A stretch of 64,000 nt of DNA, taken from positions 12,033,001 to 12,097,000 of the forward strand of contig NC_073359.2 in the NCBI RefSeq assembly GCF_027580225.2, given 5' to 3'. The position numbers and the translations under genes were made by a program. Each line of letters begins with the position of its first letter. The first letter of the stretch is position 1. The DNA is from Misgurnus anguillicaudatus (lineage: Eukaryota > Chordata > Actinopteri > Cypriniformes > Cobitidae). The notes beneath the pieces are model-generated. The model worked only from the letters and a program-made list of their open reading frames with translations, was not told the DNA's origin and did not search any database. Of this stretch, positions 1 to 11,068 are shown in pieces.

Positions 1-384
1 GCAAACGTGATTGTACAAATTCATATAAATTGGCCACCTTGTGAAATGCATTCAAGATTGTGTTGTTGAATTTGTATCTCCTTAAAAGAATTCTGGCTTG
101 GATTTGAAGTCACCATATGTAAAACACTTTGTAATATTATGTTTTGTGAAAGTATAAAATATAAAAGGAAAATAGGTGTTGACTAAGCCGCTGCTGAGGT
201 CCGGAACTTTCCACACAGAGATGTTGTGACTTACTAAACCCATTATAACATGGGCTCACAGAGACGGTACGATTAAACAGTTTCCTATTGTTAGCCTGTT
301 GCTGGTTTAGGTCAGATGTTTATCTAGGGCACATCTGGTTCACCCAAAATTACAGTGAAGCTCTCAGTTTTGGAAATGAGAAAC
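1..384. other. AT-rich non-coding DNA
   Basis: No long reading frame, tRNA fold, tandem repeat or foldback is visible. It is ordinary AT-rich sequence leading up to the hairpin at 385. Confidence 0.5.
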
Positions 385-456
385 AGAGCACTGTCTATGA
401 AACCAAGAGCATTTATTATCCTTAATAAATGCTCTTGGTTTCATAGACAGTGCTCT
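385..456. repeat. Perfect 34-bp inverted repeat with 4-nt loop
   Basis: Positions 385-418 and 423-456 are exact reverse complements, separated only by tcct. Each arm contains agcactgtctatgaaacc or its complement. Transcribed from either strand, this would form a 34-bp mismatch-free stem. Natural microRNA precursors usually have bulges, so a recent fold-back duplication or a very young foldback element is more likely. No flanking direct repeat is obvious. Confidence 0.9.
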
Positions 457-810
457 TATTCAAAAATGTACACTGCAAAAAAATTTCTTTCGCCATCATT
501 CAGAATCATATTGTAGTTAAAAACAGTTACATCTGTCTATTTATTATAGACTATTTATTAAGTTAGTAATTAATTATTAAAGGAATCAGGCAAAAAATAA
601 CACAATTTATCATGTTCTCTGAACCTTACATTAATTTAGAATTTCCAAAGTTTTGTTGTTTATATGCCTATGTGGTGTTTTTAATATTCTTTAAGGCAAA
701 ACATGTGCAAATTCCCCATTCAACACCATTGCTGAGTATTTTACCATAACAGCAGCTTTACAAAGAAACGCTGCATCTGAAACCATCTGCTTTCATACTA
801 TATCATTCGT
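457..810. other. No feature seen
   Basis: AT-rich sequence without recognisable coding potential, tandem repeat or transposon end. Confidence 0.45.
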
Positions 811-955
811 CATTTATACATTTGGCAGACGCTTTTATCCAAAGCAACTTAGAGTGCATTACAAGGTATACATTTTTATCAGTTTGTGCTCCCTGGATTT
901 GAACCCATGACCCTTTGCTAACGAAATGCACTACCACTGAGCTATACAGGAGCCC
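811..955 (-). mobile_element. tRNA-derived SINE (HAmo-like), minus strand
   Basis: On the minus strand the right part reads like a tRNA head: an A-box-like stretch 'gctcagtggtagtgca' (complement of 928-943) and a B-box-like 'ggttcaaatcc'-type stretch near 893-910. The left end, tttggcagacgcttttatcc at 821-840, is the complement of the L2-type tail shared by fish L2 LINEs and their SINE partners. Head plus L2 tail marks a SINE mobilised by L2. The poor match to a working tRNA shows it is not a tRNA gene. The family name is from memory. Confidence 0.75.
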
Positions 956-1004
956 TCTATAGTTTATAGGCAACAATCTATATAATAGGCACTATATAAT
1001 CAGT

Positions 1005-1106
1005 ATGCAAGGCGAACATACAAACTCCACACAGAAAGACCACCTGAACTAGCCAGGGCTCAAACCAGGGACTTTTTTGCTACCCACTGAGCCACGGTGC
1101 CACCCT
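1005..1106 (-). mobile_element. DANA-type SINE fragment, minus strand
   Basis: Read on the minus strand, it starts with gggtggcaccgtggctcagt, followed by a ctggtttgagcc B-box-like motif and a tctgtgtggagtttgtatgt block. These are the typical opening modules of the zebrafish-type DANA SINE. It is truncated soon after the third module. It lies 50 bp from another SINE, so this is a favoured or old insertion cluster. Confidence 0.65.
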
Positions 1107-1608
1107 AAATGTAATGTAATACTTACTGTGACTCATTTCCAAACTTTGCAACGTGAATAATTTCTGCAGTTAATGTCATAAGCCTATAGCTTTACCATAT
1201 GCCACATTTCTTAATGCTGTTTTTGTCAACACTGTTAGTACTTGGTATGGAAGAGCTTATTATGTTTCTTTTGTTAATGTGGCATGGTTAACACTTTTTG
1301 GTTGTAGGGAAAAATCTGTGCTGTATTAAGAGTGTTTGAATAATGCATTTAAGAGCACATGAACTCAAAAGACAAGTGTGTAGATTTACAGCCTGCCGCC
1401 CAGTGTTTATCAATCAAACCCTGAAGCTTTTAGCCACTGATGGGATAAACCATTCCTGATCACTTTAAAGTCGTTTCTTTGTCACATCAGGATAAATCAT
1501 ATATTAATTTAATTTAATTTAGTAGGAATGACTTGGAAAGGGAAACAAACCAGAATGTGGACATGAGTACTAGATCTGTGTAGACAGATGTGTTTTGGTT
1601 GTTTTACA
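1107..1608. other. No feature seen
   Basis: AT-rich sequence between the SINE pair and the first large foldback. No reading frame or repeat unit is supportable. Confidence 0.4.
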
Positions 1609-2487
1609 TTAATGGGACAGTTCACCCAAAAATGAAAATAATGTCATTGATGGTTCATCCTCATGTCGTTCCAAACTCGTAAGACCTCCGTTCATCTTCG
1701 GAAAACAGTTTAAGATGTTTTATATTTAGTCCAAGAGCTTGTTTACCCTTCACTGAAAATCTACGTTCGGTATACTGTTCATGTCCAGAAAGGTAATAAA
1801 ACATCATCAAAGTAGTCCATGACATCAGTGGGTCATTTAGAATGTGTTAAAAATACATTTTGGTCTAAAAATAACAAAAATACGACTTTATTCAGCATTG
1901 TCTTCTCTTCCGCGTCTGTTGTGAAGCGCATGCGCAAGACTGAAGTCACGTGACTGCAGTGATGCGGATGACGTACGACGCGGCTGACGTGTTATGTGGT
2001 GCGCCCCAGCTGTTTGTTTTTTTTGTGCACCGGGGCTTCGTTCACAGATTGAGGGAGATGCACACTGTAAGTTTGAAAAAAAAACTTTGCAAACATGCCT
2101 GAGGATAACACGTCATCTGCGTCACTGCAGTCACGTGACTTTAATCTCGCGCATGCGCTTCACAACAGACACGTAAGAGAAGAAAATGCTGAATGAAGTC
2201 GTAATTTTTGTTATTTTTGGACCAAAATGTATTTTCGATGCTTCAAAACATTCTAACTAACCCACTGATGTCACATGGACTACTTTGATGATGTTTATAT
2301 TACCTTTCTGGACATGGACAGTATAACGTACATAGATATTCAATGAAGGGTCAACAAGCTCTCGGACTAAATATAAAACATCTTAAACTGTGTTTCGAAG
2401 ATGAACGCAGGTCTTACGAGTTTGGAACCACATGAGGGTGAGTCATTAATGACATTATTTTAATTTTTGGGTGAACTTTCCCTTTAA
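1609..2487. mobile_element. Long foldback element, TTAA-flanked, family A
   Basis: The left end, gacagttcacccaaaaatga (from 1617), is mirrored by the right end, aatttttgggtgaactttcc (to 2482). The arms continue to pair for several hundred bases: acatcttaaactg with cagtttaagatgt, gtcacgtgact in both arms, and gcgcatgcgc in both arms. TTAA lies at each border (1609-1612, 2484-2487), consistent with a TTAA target duplication. The centre (about 2000-2060) is unpaired. There is no transposase, so it is non-autonomous. The arms carry CpG-rich E-box-like CACGTG-type cores that could act as promoter-like sequence. Confidence 0.85.
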
Positions 2488-2883
2488 ACTGGGTCTAAAT
2501 GTACTGAGATTGTTTGCCTTCGGCCACATTCAAAGGCGATTGAAAATGCAGAAAGGAATTGAACAATTGTGCTAAAATAAAGTTTTAAACTTTAAAGTCA
2601 CATGCCAAAAAAAAAATATCATCATGTAATCCTCATGTAACATCAACATGGAGTGACAGATAAAGTAAAGCACCTCTGAACTTAACTTAAAAGAGCCTCA
2701 AATAACATAAAGACATCATTTTGTTATTAGATTAAAACATACACTATAATGGGTAGAGCATTTGTTTATGCATTTATGCACTTTAACTATTTAAAGAATA
2801 CAAAAGGTAAAATGTATAATTATTTCCAAAAATGTGCCATACTACAACTATAACATACTATTTACCAATATTTTTTTAAGAAA
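2488..2883. other. No feature seen
   Basis: AT-rich sequence between two family A elements. No frame, hairpin or tandem repeat is evident. Confidence 0.4.
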
Positions 2884-2995
2884 TAGGTCACCCAAAAATG
2901 AAACTCCCTAAATAGTTTACTCATCTTCATGTTCTCATCAAACCCATCTGGCTTTGTTTCGTCTGTGGGGCACAGTAGGAAATATTATGAGGTTT
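2884..2995. mobile_element. Degenerate family A end
   Basis: ggtcacccaaaaatgaaact, followed by a tttactcatcttcatgttct segment, follows the order of the family A end seen complete at 19108-19417. The opposite arm cannot be found, so this is an old, truncated copy. Confidence 0.55.
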
Positions 2996-3177
2996 CATTA
3001 TTCACTGGAACTGCTTACATCCGTTTATAGTGCACCATCATTTAAAAGGTCTGACTCAAAATAAAGACAGATTCCCATGAGAAAGACTGTCAGTGAATAA
3101 CAACTTAAATGGTCTGATCCGGTCACAAAGCTATGAATAGAGAAAACACAAAATCATTTACATGTATGACTCAATGT

Positions 3178-3262
3178 ATAGTGCATTGAATTGTATTATC
3201 TGGAATCAAACCCATGACCTTTGCCCTGCAAACACAATGTGCCACTCTCTGAGCTAAAGGCT
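3178..3262 (-). mobile_element. SINE head remnant, minus strand
   Basis: aatcaaacccatgacctttg, followed by gtgccactctctgagcta, is the complement of the same tRNA-like head as the SINE at 811-955. The L2-like tail is eroded. Confidence 0.55.
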
Positions 3263-4430
3263 TTTATAGATGAACAATTTCTTTAAGACAACTGGACAGT
3301 ATCTCATATGAGAGGACATTTTAAGACAGCCATACTTATCCAAGCTTCAAATAAATGTATTACCAGGTAATGAAACATCCACGTCTCTTCCGGACCACAT
3401 TAATTCACGAACTGTACGCACGCACACACACAATGAATCCCACCACTTACTCTGGAGATTACATGTCTATCCTAGCGGAAGGGAAAACTGCTGTCAGGCC
3501 GGGGGTTAAACAGAACGTAATATATCAATAGTGCTCTACCATGGCTTAGCGTTTTATTTGGAGAGGGGGCGAAGAGGAATTCATCCCTTGAGCTCTTGCA
3601 TTAATTTCTTCCTGGTGGTTAATTAGTAAGCGCCGTCCATCCGCTCCACTCTACGCGGGTCACATGGATCCCAAGCTTGAGTGCGTAGAGCTACATTGTA
3701 AGACAGGTAATGGATATCCAAGAGCCCGAGTAAAATAATGGACTGACATGAATGTCAGAATTGGAGGCGGTCGGCTGCGGGGTCGACTAATCCTGAGGAA
3801 GTATGTTTGAATAGACAGGTAAGATAAAGGACTTGTCAAGGACGCTTGACAAGGAAAGCGTTTAAATGCTAATTAATTCAGATAATCCTGTTTCAAGTTG
3901 TGTAAAAGGTGCTTTTACATATACAATTATAATTGTATCCTTGCAACCTTGTTTTATTTTAGTTTTAGATTTTAGACAAAATGTTTAAGTTTATGTTTTT
4001 ATACAATAACAGTATCTTGTACACTGTATTCCAGGTCTGTTGAAGCCATACAGTACAAAAAGTCATATTTGATAAAGGAGGTCATGTGTAAAGTATTCAT
4101 CTGTTAATACAACAACAGTTAACATAGTTGTCAAGCTTTACAGAGGACACAAAACCTCATAAGTATGTTACTGTATGTGATGTTTTCAGTGTTATGAAGA
4201 TAAACAAAAGATTTCTAAGAGGAACAGAAATACATTTTACACCCTTTTAGAAAATGCATTTAATTTAATTTCTTCAAATCATCTGGAATAAAGTGAATAA
4301 ATTATGCTGCTACAGTTCGTTTATGGTGCATTTTTCCTCCTTTTTTGATTTTTTCTAAATAACATACGGAGGTCATGAAAGAAGCGCAGACAGATCTCAG
4401 AATTAAAGGTACAAGAATGTACAAACGTTG
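3263..4430. other. Mostly unique sequence, possible regulatory DNA at 3390-3860
   Basis: Between 3390 and 3860 the sequence is more GC-rich, repeat-poor and free of long frames, with TAATTAG-type homeodomain-like cores (cctggtggttaattagtaag at 3611). This is compatible with a conserved non-coding element but proves nothing without alignment. The rest is AT-rich without signals. Confidence 0.3.
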
Positions 4431-4439
4431 TCGCTGGTT

Positions 4440-4555
4440 CAGTACCTTTTCAGAAAGTACACTTATACTTAAAAGTTGCATACTGGTACCTCAAAGGACA
4501 TATCTGTACCAACATGTTACATATTAGGTCTTTTTTAAAATGTACTGTCCCAATA
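4440..4555. repeat. GGTAC-motif dispersed repeat, copy 1
   Basis: The sequence carries spaced ggtacc/tgtacc motifs (ctggtacctcaaaggacata, atctgtaccaacatgttac). The same style of element recurs near 17228, 30110 and 35050. It probably belongs to a non-autonomous DNA element family. The boundaries are approximate. Confidence 0.45.
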
Positions 4556-4630
4556 GAATGAAGTATGAAGTATTTTTGTAGGCCAATCCGGAAGTTAGCT
4601 AAACACTGGGTTCTCTCGCCAGAACGTCTA

Positions 4631-4867
4631 TTTTTTCCCATAGACTTTTGGATTATCACAAAAATAAGCTATGTGTTTAACAAAAGTTTAACAAAAGTCT
4701 AAATGCGTTTACTAAAAAAAAATTAAAAAATAATTTAGATTTCAAAATGTATAAAAGTTGTATTTATCTGTGAAGATTATCTTGTTGGGCAAAACATATA
4801 AATCATAAACTTTTGTTGAACACAGATCTTATTTTTTGGCAATAACCCAAAAGTCTATGGGAAAAAA
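4631..4867. mobile_element. Foldback element with TTTTTTCCCATAGAC ends
   Basis: ttttttcccatagacttttg at 4631 is mirrored by caaaagtctatgggaaaaaa ending at 4867. The arms continue with aataagctatgtgtttaac against gttgaacacagatcttatt. The unit is 237 bp, without coding capacity, and forms one imperfect long hairpin. Confidence 0.8.
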
Positions 4868-5056
4868 TGTATTAATCCTGAGATTGTCATGACTGAACTA
4901 TGGGAATTTTCATGGGAAAAATGCATATGGGTTTAGAATGCTATTAAATATGACTACAAAAAATTTACAGATAGACGGCACTATTATACACTTGGCACAA
5001 TGTCTCGCAAAGTGTGAAGCGTCTTTTGCTAGGTTTAATTTAATAATTATCCCCAG

Positions 5057-5221
5057 GTGAAAAAGTAGTACAGTTACATAGTGTACTTAAAGTGCTTTAT
5101 TTTAGCACACTAATTTTGTACTTAAGAAGTACTAAAGATGAATTTTTAGTATATAAGTACAAAATTAGTGTGCGAAAATAAAGCAGTTTAAGTACACTAT
5201 GGAAGTGTACTACTTTTTCAC
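5057..5221. mobile_element. Compact 165-bp foldback element
   Basis: gtgaaaaagtagtacagtta at 5057 pairs with the right end gtgtactactttttcac (to 5221). The arms of roughly 68 bp (5057-5124 and 5153-5221) run through agcacactaattttgtactt and its complement with only a few mismatches. The loop is short and AT-rich. It is a typical non-autonomous foldback with no coding content. Confidence 0.85.
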
Positions 5222-5740
5222 ATGGGTTTTGATGTTTAGCGGCAAGTTGTTCAAATAGCAAATGCATTTGCACCCAATTTTGCGCTCATGGGTGTTCTGG
5301 TACAAACCTTTTCTTGCATATTTGTAAATTATTTTTGAGATTACACTGATTATGTAGGCTCCATTAATTTTCAGCAATTGAAAGCCTGCCAATTTTACTT
5401 TCATGACTGAAAGAAAACTACTTTTAAAGGTTTTAATACAAAAAATAACAATTTCAATACAAATAAAAACAACACCGTTTTTTTACCATCAGTCTTAAAC
5501 TAGTGATCATCTTCCTCCGCTTAGTTTTTCAGTTTACAAAGTTTACCACCATCTAAATAGGTAATCGGCATGGCACGGGATGAGAGCTGAGACTCTCATT
5601 GGTTTATTGAACGTTACGCCCAAAACACACCAATTACTCATTACGAGAATAGGAACTTTTAGACTGTGCGCTTGGTGCACAAACCATTTTTTAAAATTGT
5701 TAAATTATCAAAAATGGATTTAGACACACCCGCTTAGATC

Positions 5741-6932
5741 ATGAACGCCACTCTATGCATTTTCGCCGTTTTTGTCAAACAGCGACCCCTAGAGTCGCTG
5801 GAGAATACTTGCAACTGTCGTAATTTCCCTATATATCCCACTCTAGTACACCTCAGATAATGACCAGGTAATGTTTCACAATTTCATTCAAATATTAGGC
5901 TACTGCAGAGTCTACTAAACTACAGATGATGGTAATAGGATAATAAGAAGTTTATTTCAAGTGTAGAGTGCATATAATAATAAGGTAGCCTACCGCGTTT
6001 GCTGGCTTATAACGTTTTTACATGATTGCAGCTAAATCACAAGTAAACAGTCTATAGTCTATGTCTACTGTATAATTTCATTTGTGTTCTTTTATTGTAA
6101 TGTAAACATTACAAAATGCCATTACAAAGTTAATTGTGTACGTTGCATTATTTCATAACATTGGTCGTTATAATGTCACTATACATGATTATTGCTATTT
6201 ATCATAATAGTTTGCAAATTGTACATGTTTACACTATTTACAACCTCTAGGCTTATTTATGTCCTGATAATTATGTGAGATATTGACAACTGTTGTCATG
6301 ATAATCGCATGACATACTACAAGCAAGCGCAACAACATACATCATAAACCGCAAACAAGTTTACAAATAAGAGATTTACTTTCTAGTCCATCAACAAGAT
6401 CGCCAGATCAGCATCCCATCCAGTGCTATCTTTTAGCTCACGCCAACGAGTAAAAACCTGACCGAGTGGGACTCTTGTCGGGTTCCTAACGCGGTCAGAT
6501 TCTCTTTTCCTACTCTCTTCCGAACGCGCTTTCTTAACTTCTAAATCGTTTAGCCTCACGTCTCAAATTCGGGCATGCAGTTGTTGTTATAGGCTTGATC
6601 GACTTCATGCAGCGCTGCAAGAACCGACAGCCGGATGACGTCAAAGTGCCGTCTCGGATCATTCTCGCGGTACTTTGACGTCATCCGGCGGTCGGTTCTT
6701 GCAGCGCCACACGAACTCAAACAAGCCTAACGTGTGTGACGTCGTTGCCGTTAAGCAAGTTGTGATTCTCGCGAGATTTGTCAGGGGCACTTCTCTCAAG
6801 CTTGCATTGCTGGTTTTGCTAGCGGCGTCCTCCCCGACAAAAGGAGGATGATTCACCCTTCTATGACTTTGTTTACCACCGAAATAACTTTGAAGCTGTT
6901 ATATTAAGGTAAAATAACTGCATAGTGTGTCT
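5741..6932. mobile_element. 1.2-kb repeat element, copy 1
   Basis: This segment matches 44310-45507 in the same orientation almost end to end (for example cgacccctagagtcgctgga, tttgctggcttataacgttt, aagttgtgattctcgcgaga). Imperfect terminal mirrors exist: cactctatgca at the left and tgcatagtgtg at the right. The host sequence resumes cleanly on both sides. It has no convincing frame, so it is non-autonomous or decayed. The internal CpG-rich hairpin is listed separately. Confidence 0.75.
6611..6708. repeat. CRE-bearing hairpin inside 1.2-kb element, copy 1
   Basis: Arms 6611-6651 and 6668-6708 are near-perfect inverted repeats with a 16-nt spacer. Each arm contains the octamer TGACGTCA (6636-6643 and 6676-6683), the full palindromic CREB/ATF binding consensus. 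The pairing continues outward more weakly. Protein binding is inferred from the motif only. Confidence 0.8.
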
Positions 6933-6945
6933 TTAAAATAGGGCC

Positions 6946-7235
6946 CTTATGCTACGTACACACCAAACGCGGGGCATCACTTTACTCGCTCTAGATTACT
7001 CGCGGAATTTAACTTGGTGTGATGTGAATTTTTGCTCGAGTTTAATATTTTTAACTTTGGCTAAGACACGTTTGAGACAAATAGCGCGTGTTTCGCGGCA
7101 ATCGTGCCGCCCATATCGCGTCATTCGCATTCGCCCCACGCGAGGATGCGTCTCATTGCGTCTTCTTTGCATTGACTTTGTATGTAATCTGCTCGCGCAA
7201 ATCGTCGAACTCACGTCTGGTGTGAACCCACAGTT
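6946..7235. mobile_element. ACACACCAAACGCG-ended element, copy 1
   Basis: It starts tgctacgtacacaccaaacg and ends near cgtctggtgtgaaccc, with a CpG-rich interior (atcgcgtcattcgcattcgc). A second copy lies at 57810-58095 with the same internal order. It directly abuts the Harbinger-like end. It has no coding role; the 99-residue frame across it is the repeat itself. Confidence 0.7.
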
Positions 7236-8519
7236 AGAGTCTAATTAAACATCTTTCTTGTTGGTTCCAGCAAAATTATTTTTAAACTTGATTACTGGCA
7301 AGCTGCTAAAGAAGAGCCATTTATAATTAAAGTTTCTCTACAACAATGAGATTTGCGATCTGGCAATGTTAGTCTAATAGAAACCGGAATAAGGTATTCT
7401 TTGGCACATCTACTTGCAAATCAGTATTCAGCACACTGTGTGAAATTTGCCAAGTACAGAGGCTTTAGTGTCTGAGGTCTGAACACATGCGGAGAACACA
7501 TCAGCTGAGAAACTCATGCAATACCTAAAAAGTTAATGCTTGCTTTTGCTTTAAACAGTTGTCTAGCCATCAAAATTTTTTTAAATTAAAGACAGGAAAC
7601 TTAAAAAAACTCACTTTGATAATTTCGAAGTTAACACATCAGGAGAAAGGGAAAATAAAATCTTTTGGGTCCACTAAGAGAATTCAGTTTGGAACCCTGG
7701 AGAGCCCCAGAATAAAAGAACATTTGGAAAAAACTATCCCAAATGTGCTTCAAGATTTGCACACCAAATAAGGTTAGTGAACCTTCTTCTGGTTGCACGT
7801 AATGTGTATCAGTTGGGAAATGAAACATCACCTCGGGCAAAAAACACAGCTTTAAATGAAAACAAGGAAGGTAACTAAAGTTGTGGATGCATCTTAAGAA
7901 TAACAAAGGCCTGGTTCATAAACTCCTTTCTGTTTGCTTTATTTATTGGTGTCATCATAGGAAGTTGAAAGGTTGAAACTAAATAACGTGAAATCTTAAA
8001 GGAAGCAAAGTTTCCTGAAACATTAAATTGAGGAAAAAATCTCACTTACTGTACCTCATGCGAAAAACTGAACAAAATTAAGTATGAAAAGGTCAGTTTC
8101 CTGATTCAAATCAATGAATAACTCAGTGTATGAAATAATATTTTCATATAGACCTTGTTATTCAGGAAATGGTTTACAGACAGCCTTCGCCTAATCCTGC
8201 TGGGCCATAGATTCAGAGGACTCAATATATCAAGCAGGATCCTTACATGAAAAACTTTTAATGTGTTTTGCGAGACACATTACCCACAAAAACGGGTGAT
8301 AACTGCTGGTTGACTAAACAAACTGGAGAGTTGAGTTCTGACCTTACAAACATTGACTCGGTCACCTGACGGGAATGTTAGAAAATGTTTTGTCATCTCA
8401 AACTTTTTTCAAAGGTTTTTAATGACATAAAGTAACTTACATAGCAAAAAATACATTTTAAAAACATTTTTCTTGTTTTTCTTATCATCCTCAATAAGAC
8501 TTGCTTTTAGAGAATATAT
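7236..8519. other. No gene; AT-rich sequence
   Basis: I see no tandem array, transposon ends or exon-like frame. The short frames (60-90 residues) have no recognisable motif and no splice context. Bases 8410-8519 (aaaatacattttaaaaacat, aataagacttgcttttagag) resemble a dispersed repeat flanking the next element. Confidence 0.4.
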
Positions 8520-9524
8520 ATAGGGGAGAGCGGGGCACAAACTTACCATTCTTGGACAATTACAACAAACGTGACTCATCAAACTTACCCCATAGGTGGG
8601 GGTTAATTGTAACAGGCAGGGGGTTAGTTGTAACACTTGTTAAAAATTACGTTTGCAGTCAAATATTTCAATACTATTTAGTCTATATACTTGAAGTGGA
8701 TATTGTTTCTGCCTATAATAGACAGGTATCCACACTGTATTCATTCATCCAGCCTTTTTCTAACAATAGTTCAATTATAAATGGATACAAATGTCTAAAT
8801 ATGTGAGAAAAAGCAGCACAATTATGACAAAACTTTTTATATGTAACCCAGTCTGTAATAACCATACTACAGTTTAAAATCAAATTCTGAGATAATGAGC
8901 ATCAAAGTCTGATTTTAGCCATTCATTTCATTATGACTTTAATCTTTGACGTGACCTTATTCAATCAATATTAATGATATGAACAAAAATAAATTTGACA
9001 CACGATTTTTGATAAGACAGGCACATTTATTTTGTTGGCAGCCAGCAATCATTCGTGTGTAGCCTATTTAAAACAACGGCAAGAATTACGCTAACGTAAG
9101 TTGTTTTCATATCCTAAATGCTGAGGGGTTAGTTGTAACACAGCGTTACAATTAACCCTGCTGGGTTAAAATATTTTCAAGCCCACCAAAAAAATTGCTA
9201 AGAGCTGGAGACATATTTCAAAACGATGCTATGTTTTAATCAAAAAGACACTGATCAATATTACATAGCATTGGATTTGGTATCTTACACACCCAACTTA
9301 GAAACCGAAAAAACATATGATGAAAAAATGACTTACATGCCACCAAAACGCTTGTTCATCAATAACTCTCTGGAAAAACATTAAACATTTCCAATAATTT
9401 GCAGGAGATTGTCTTTTGGCAGCGTAAAAAAACCCGGAAAACCAAAACGCTCAACCTTGTGCAACAATGTAAACAGTCCGTGTTACAATTAACCCTGCAT
9501 TAGTTTTTGCCCCGCGGACCCCTA
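8520..9524. mobile_element. Foldback element with AGGGG…GCGGGGCA ends
   Basis: taggggagagcggggcacaa at 8521 is mirrored by ttgccccgcggacccctact ending near 9526. Subterminal gttaattgtaaca and gttacaattaaccct blocks face each other. It is about 1 kb with no transposase. A related single end (gtaggggagaaccggggcaa) occurs at 40431. A second, older repeat (8838-8990) sits inside. Confidence 0.75.
8838..8990. mobile_element. TGTGACCC-family element remnant
   Basis: tgtaacccagtctgtaataa, followed by tgacgtgaccttattcaatc and aatattaatgatatgaac, is in the same order as the fuller copy at 54007-54228. It is truncated at its right side and nested in the element at 8520-9524. Confidence 0.55.
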
Positions 9525-9616
9525 CTGTACATTGATCTGTCTATTATACTTGTTTTAAGCATAAATCTTGCTAAAACAAGTTTTTGGCTAAAACAATAAG
9601 AACAAAATCATGTACA

Positions 9617-9855
9617 TACACTGTAAAAAGTTAAAGTTGGATCTACCCAAAATAATTACTTTAATTGGTAACACTTAAAAAATGATGTTTTGTCTTTAAG
9701 TGAAAAATGTAAGGTGAACATTTTTTTTTAAGAAATTACTTCAATTGGTAACACCTAAAATATTTGTGAAATCTTTCACTTAAAGTAAGTTGAAAAAATT
9801 ACCAATTACCAATTGAAATATCTTTTTAAGTTAATCCAACTTTCACTTTATATCG
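9617..9855. mobile_element. TACACTGTAAAAA-ended foldback, copy 1
   Basis: The left end is tacactgtaaaaagttaaag. Internal arms gttggatctaccc, ttactttaattggtaacac and ttaccaattgaaatatctt fold back. The right terminal bases have been lost. Related ends occur at 14083, 18671 and 31490. The TA start suggests a Tc1/mariner-type target, as an inference. Confidence 0.6.
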
Positions 9856-10878
9856 TCACTTTTATATAAGTGTTATATATGAACCATAAACCTTTTACAA
9901 AAGATCATTGTGCCACGTTTACACTTGAGGATACATTAATGTTTTGCTCTTGAGAAATACATACACACTCTTCAGTTTCAATGTTATCTTAGTCTTTAGT
10001 CATAACCACGTGTACCACTACATGCACCCCAGTTTAGAAATAGATTTGCCAATAGATGAAGAAAACTCATATATGTTGCACAGTAAGCCAACTGTTGTGC
10101 AGTCAACTTTATATTTCACTCGTATTATTTTTACATTATTTAACTTTAAAACGATTGGCACAGGTATCAATCGCTGTGAAATATAAATATAAAGTTGTTT
10201 CAGAAGTATTTCGTTACAACGTAAGTCTTTGGCACAAGTTTTTTTGGCTCAAAGTTTTGCTTAAAGCACATAATATACCCGCAAAATGTTCCCCAAGCAC
10301 TTGAACGCTACATCTAAAGGCTGTTAGGTAATAGAACGTGACATGAAAGGTTGGAAGTGCGCTGTTCGGCATTTTCTTACGTTCAGTCGTGCATGGATTG
10401 AATTTGATGAAGCCCTGTGTTCGTCTGAGAACCAAAGTGCTTCATGGGTAAAATTGTAATGGGACTCAAATCAAGTGTGGCAGCTCATTTTTCCTGCTTT
10501 AATTTAAAGGTGCTCATTAATTACGCCTTTATTTATTCAGCTGGGAACATTTATGATTACACAGGTAAAAAAGGAAAGTATCCCATACAAGATACTGTAG
10601 ATACTGCACCTTTGTTTTGCTTGTAATATGTCAGGTCAAAGCTAAAGGTGAATTATTGGCAAAGGAGGTCAGTGGTCTAGAGAATATATTGTGTTTTTCA
10701 GGATATAAGAGCTAAACCAAATGAGAAAAGGGATAATACTCTTATTATATATTGTTACAGCACTGTGAACCATAAGGCAGGTTATTTAGCAATAATGGGT
10801 AAAATGATACAATTAAATGACGTAAATTGTAGCAAACCAGATTTTAATATTTTTTTCCCTAAACATAGTTTCAATCAT
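9856..10878. other. No gene seen
   Basis: AT-rich. Overlapping 60-82-residue frames have no motif, no conserved-looking composition and no splice context. No repeat boundary is supportable. Confidence 0.4.
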
Positions 10879-10965
10879 ATTAAAGGCACAATATGTAAGA
10901 TTTTTACAAATCCCTAGCACAGTGTTATATAGAGTGTTCATTTGTGTACTTACATTTTTCAAAAT
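10879..10965. mobile_element. TTAAAGGCACAATATGTAAG element end
   Basis: ttaaaggcacaatatgtaag begins at a TTAA and resembles the left end of a TTAA-flanked cyprinid element. No matching right end was found; later insertions follow at 11069 and 11338. Confidence 0.45.
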
Positions 10966-11068
10966 TTTTGTGTCGATGGTGTCATGTCCGTATTATCCTT
11001 GTTTACCGCATTTACTGTTCGACTTTATGCGGCGCTGTACCGGTTGATCTGTGTATATTACATTAAAG

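Larger units (their letters stand above)
5550..6947. mobile_element. Harbinger-like (GGGCCCTAT-ended) element remnant, split by an insertion
   Basis: The left part (about 5550-5740: gagctgagactctcattggt, acgttacgcccaaaacacac, cacccgcttagatc) and the far-right end aaaatagggccct at 6935-6947 are normally contiguous in this cyprinid repeat type. A related end, gatcgttaaaatagggccct, occurs uninterrupted at 59621-59640. Here they are separated by the 1.2-kb element at 5741-6932. The superfamily label rests on remembered similarity of the ends and is uncertain. Confidence 0.5.

Noticed and set aside
385..456. microRNA precursor
   Set aside because: The stem has no bulge or mismatch and only a 4-nt loop, unlike animal precursors. 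No seed family was recognised.
811..955. tRNA gene
   Set aside because: Box motifs are present, but the sequence continues into an L2 tail and cannot form an intact cloverleaf. It is a SINE. The same holds for 1005-1106, 3178-3262 and 12362-12484.
5210..5404. 64-residue minus-strand frame
   Set aside because: It starts in AT-rich DNA and runs into a foldback arm. No coding signal.
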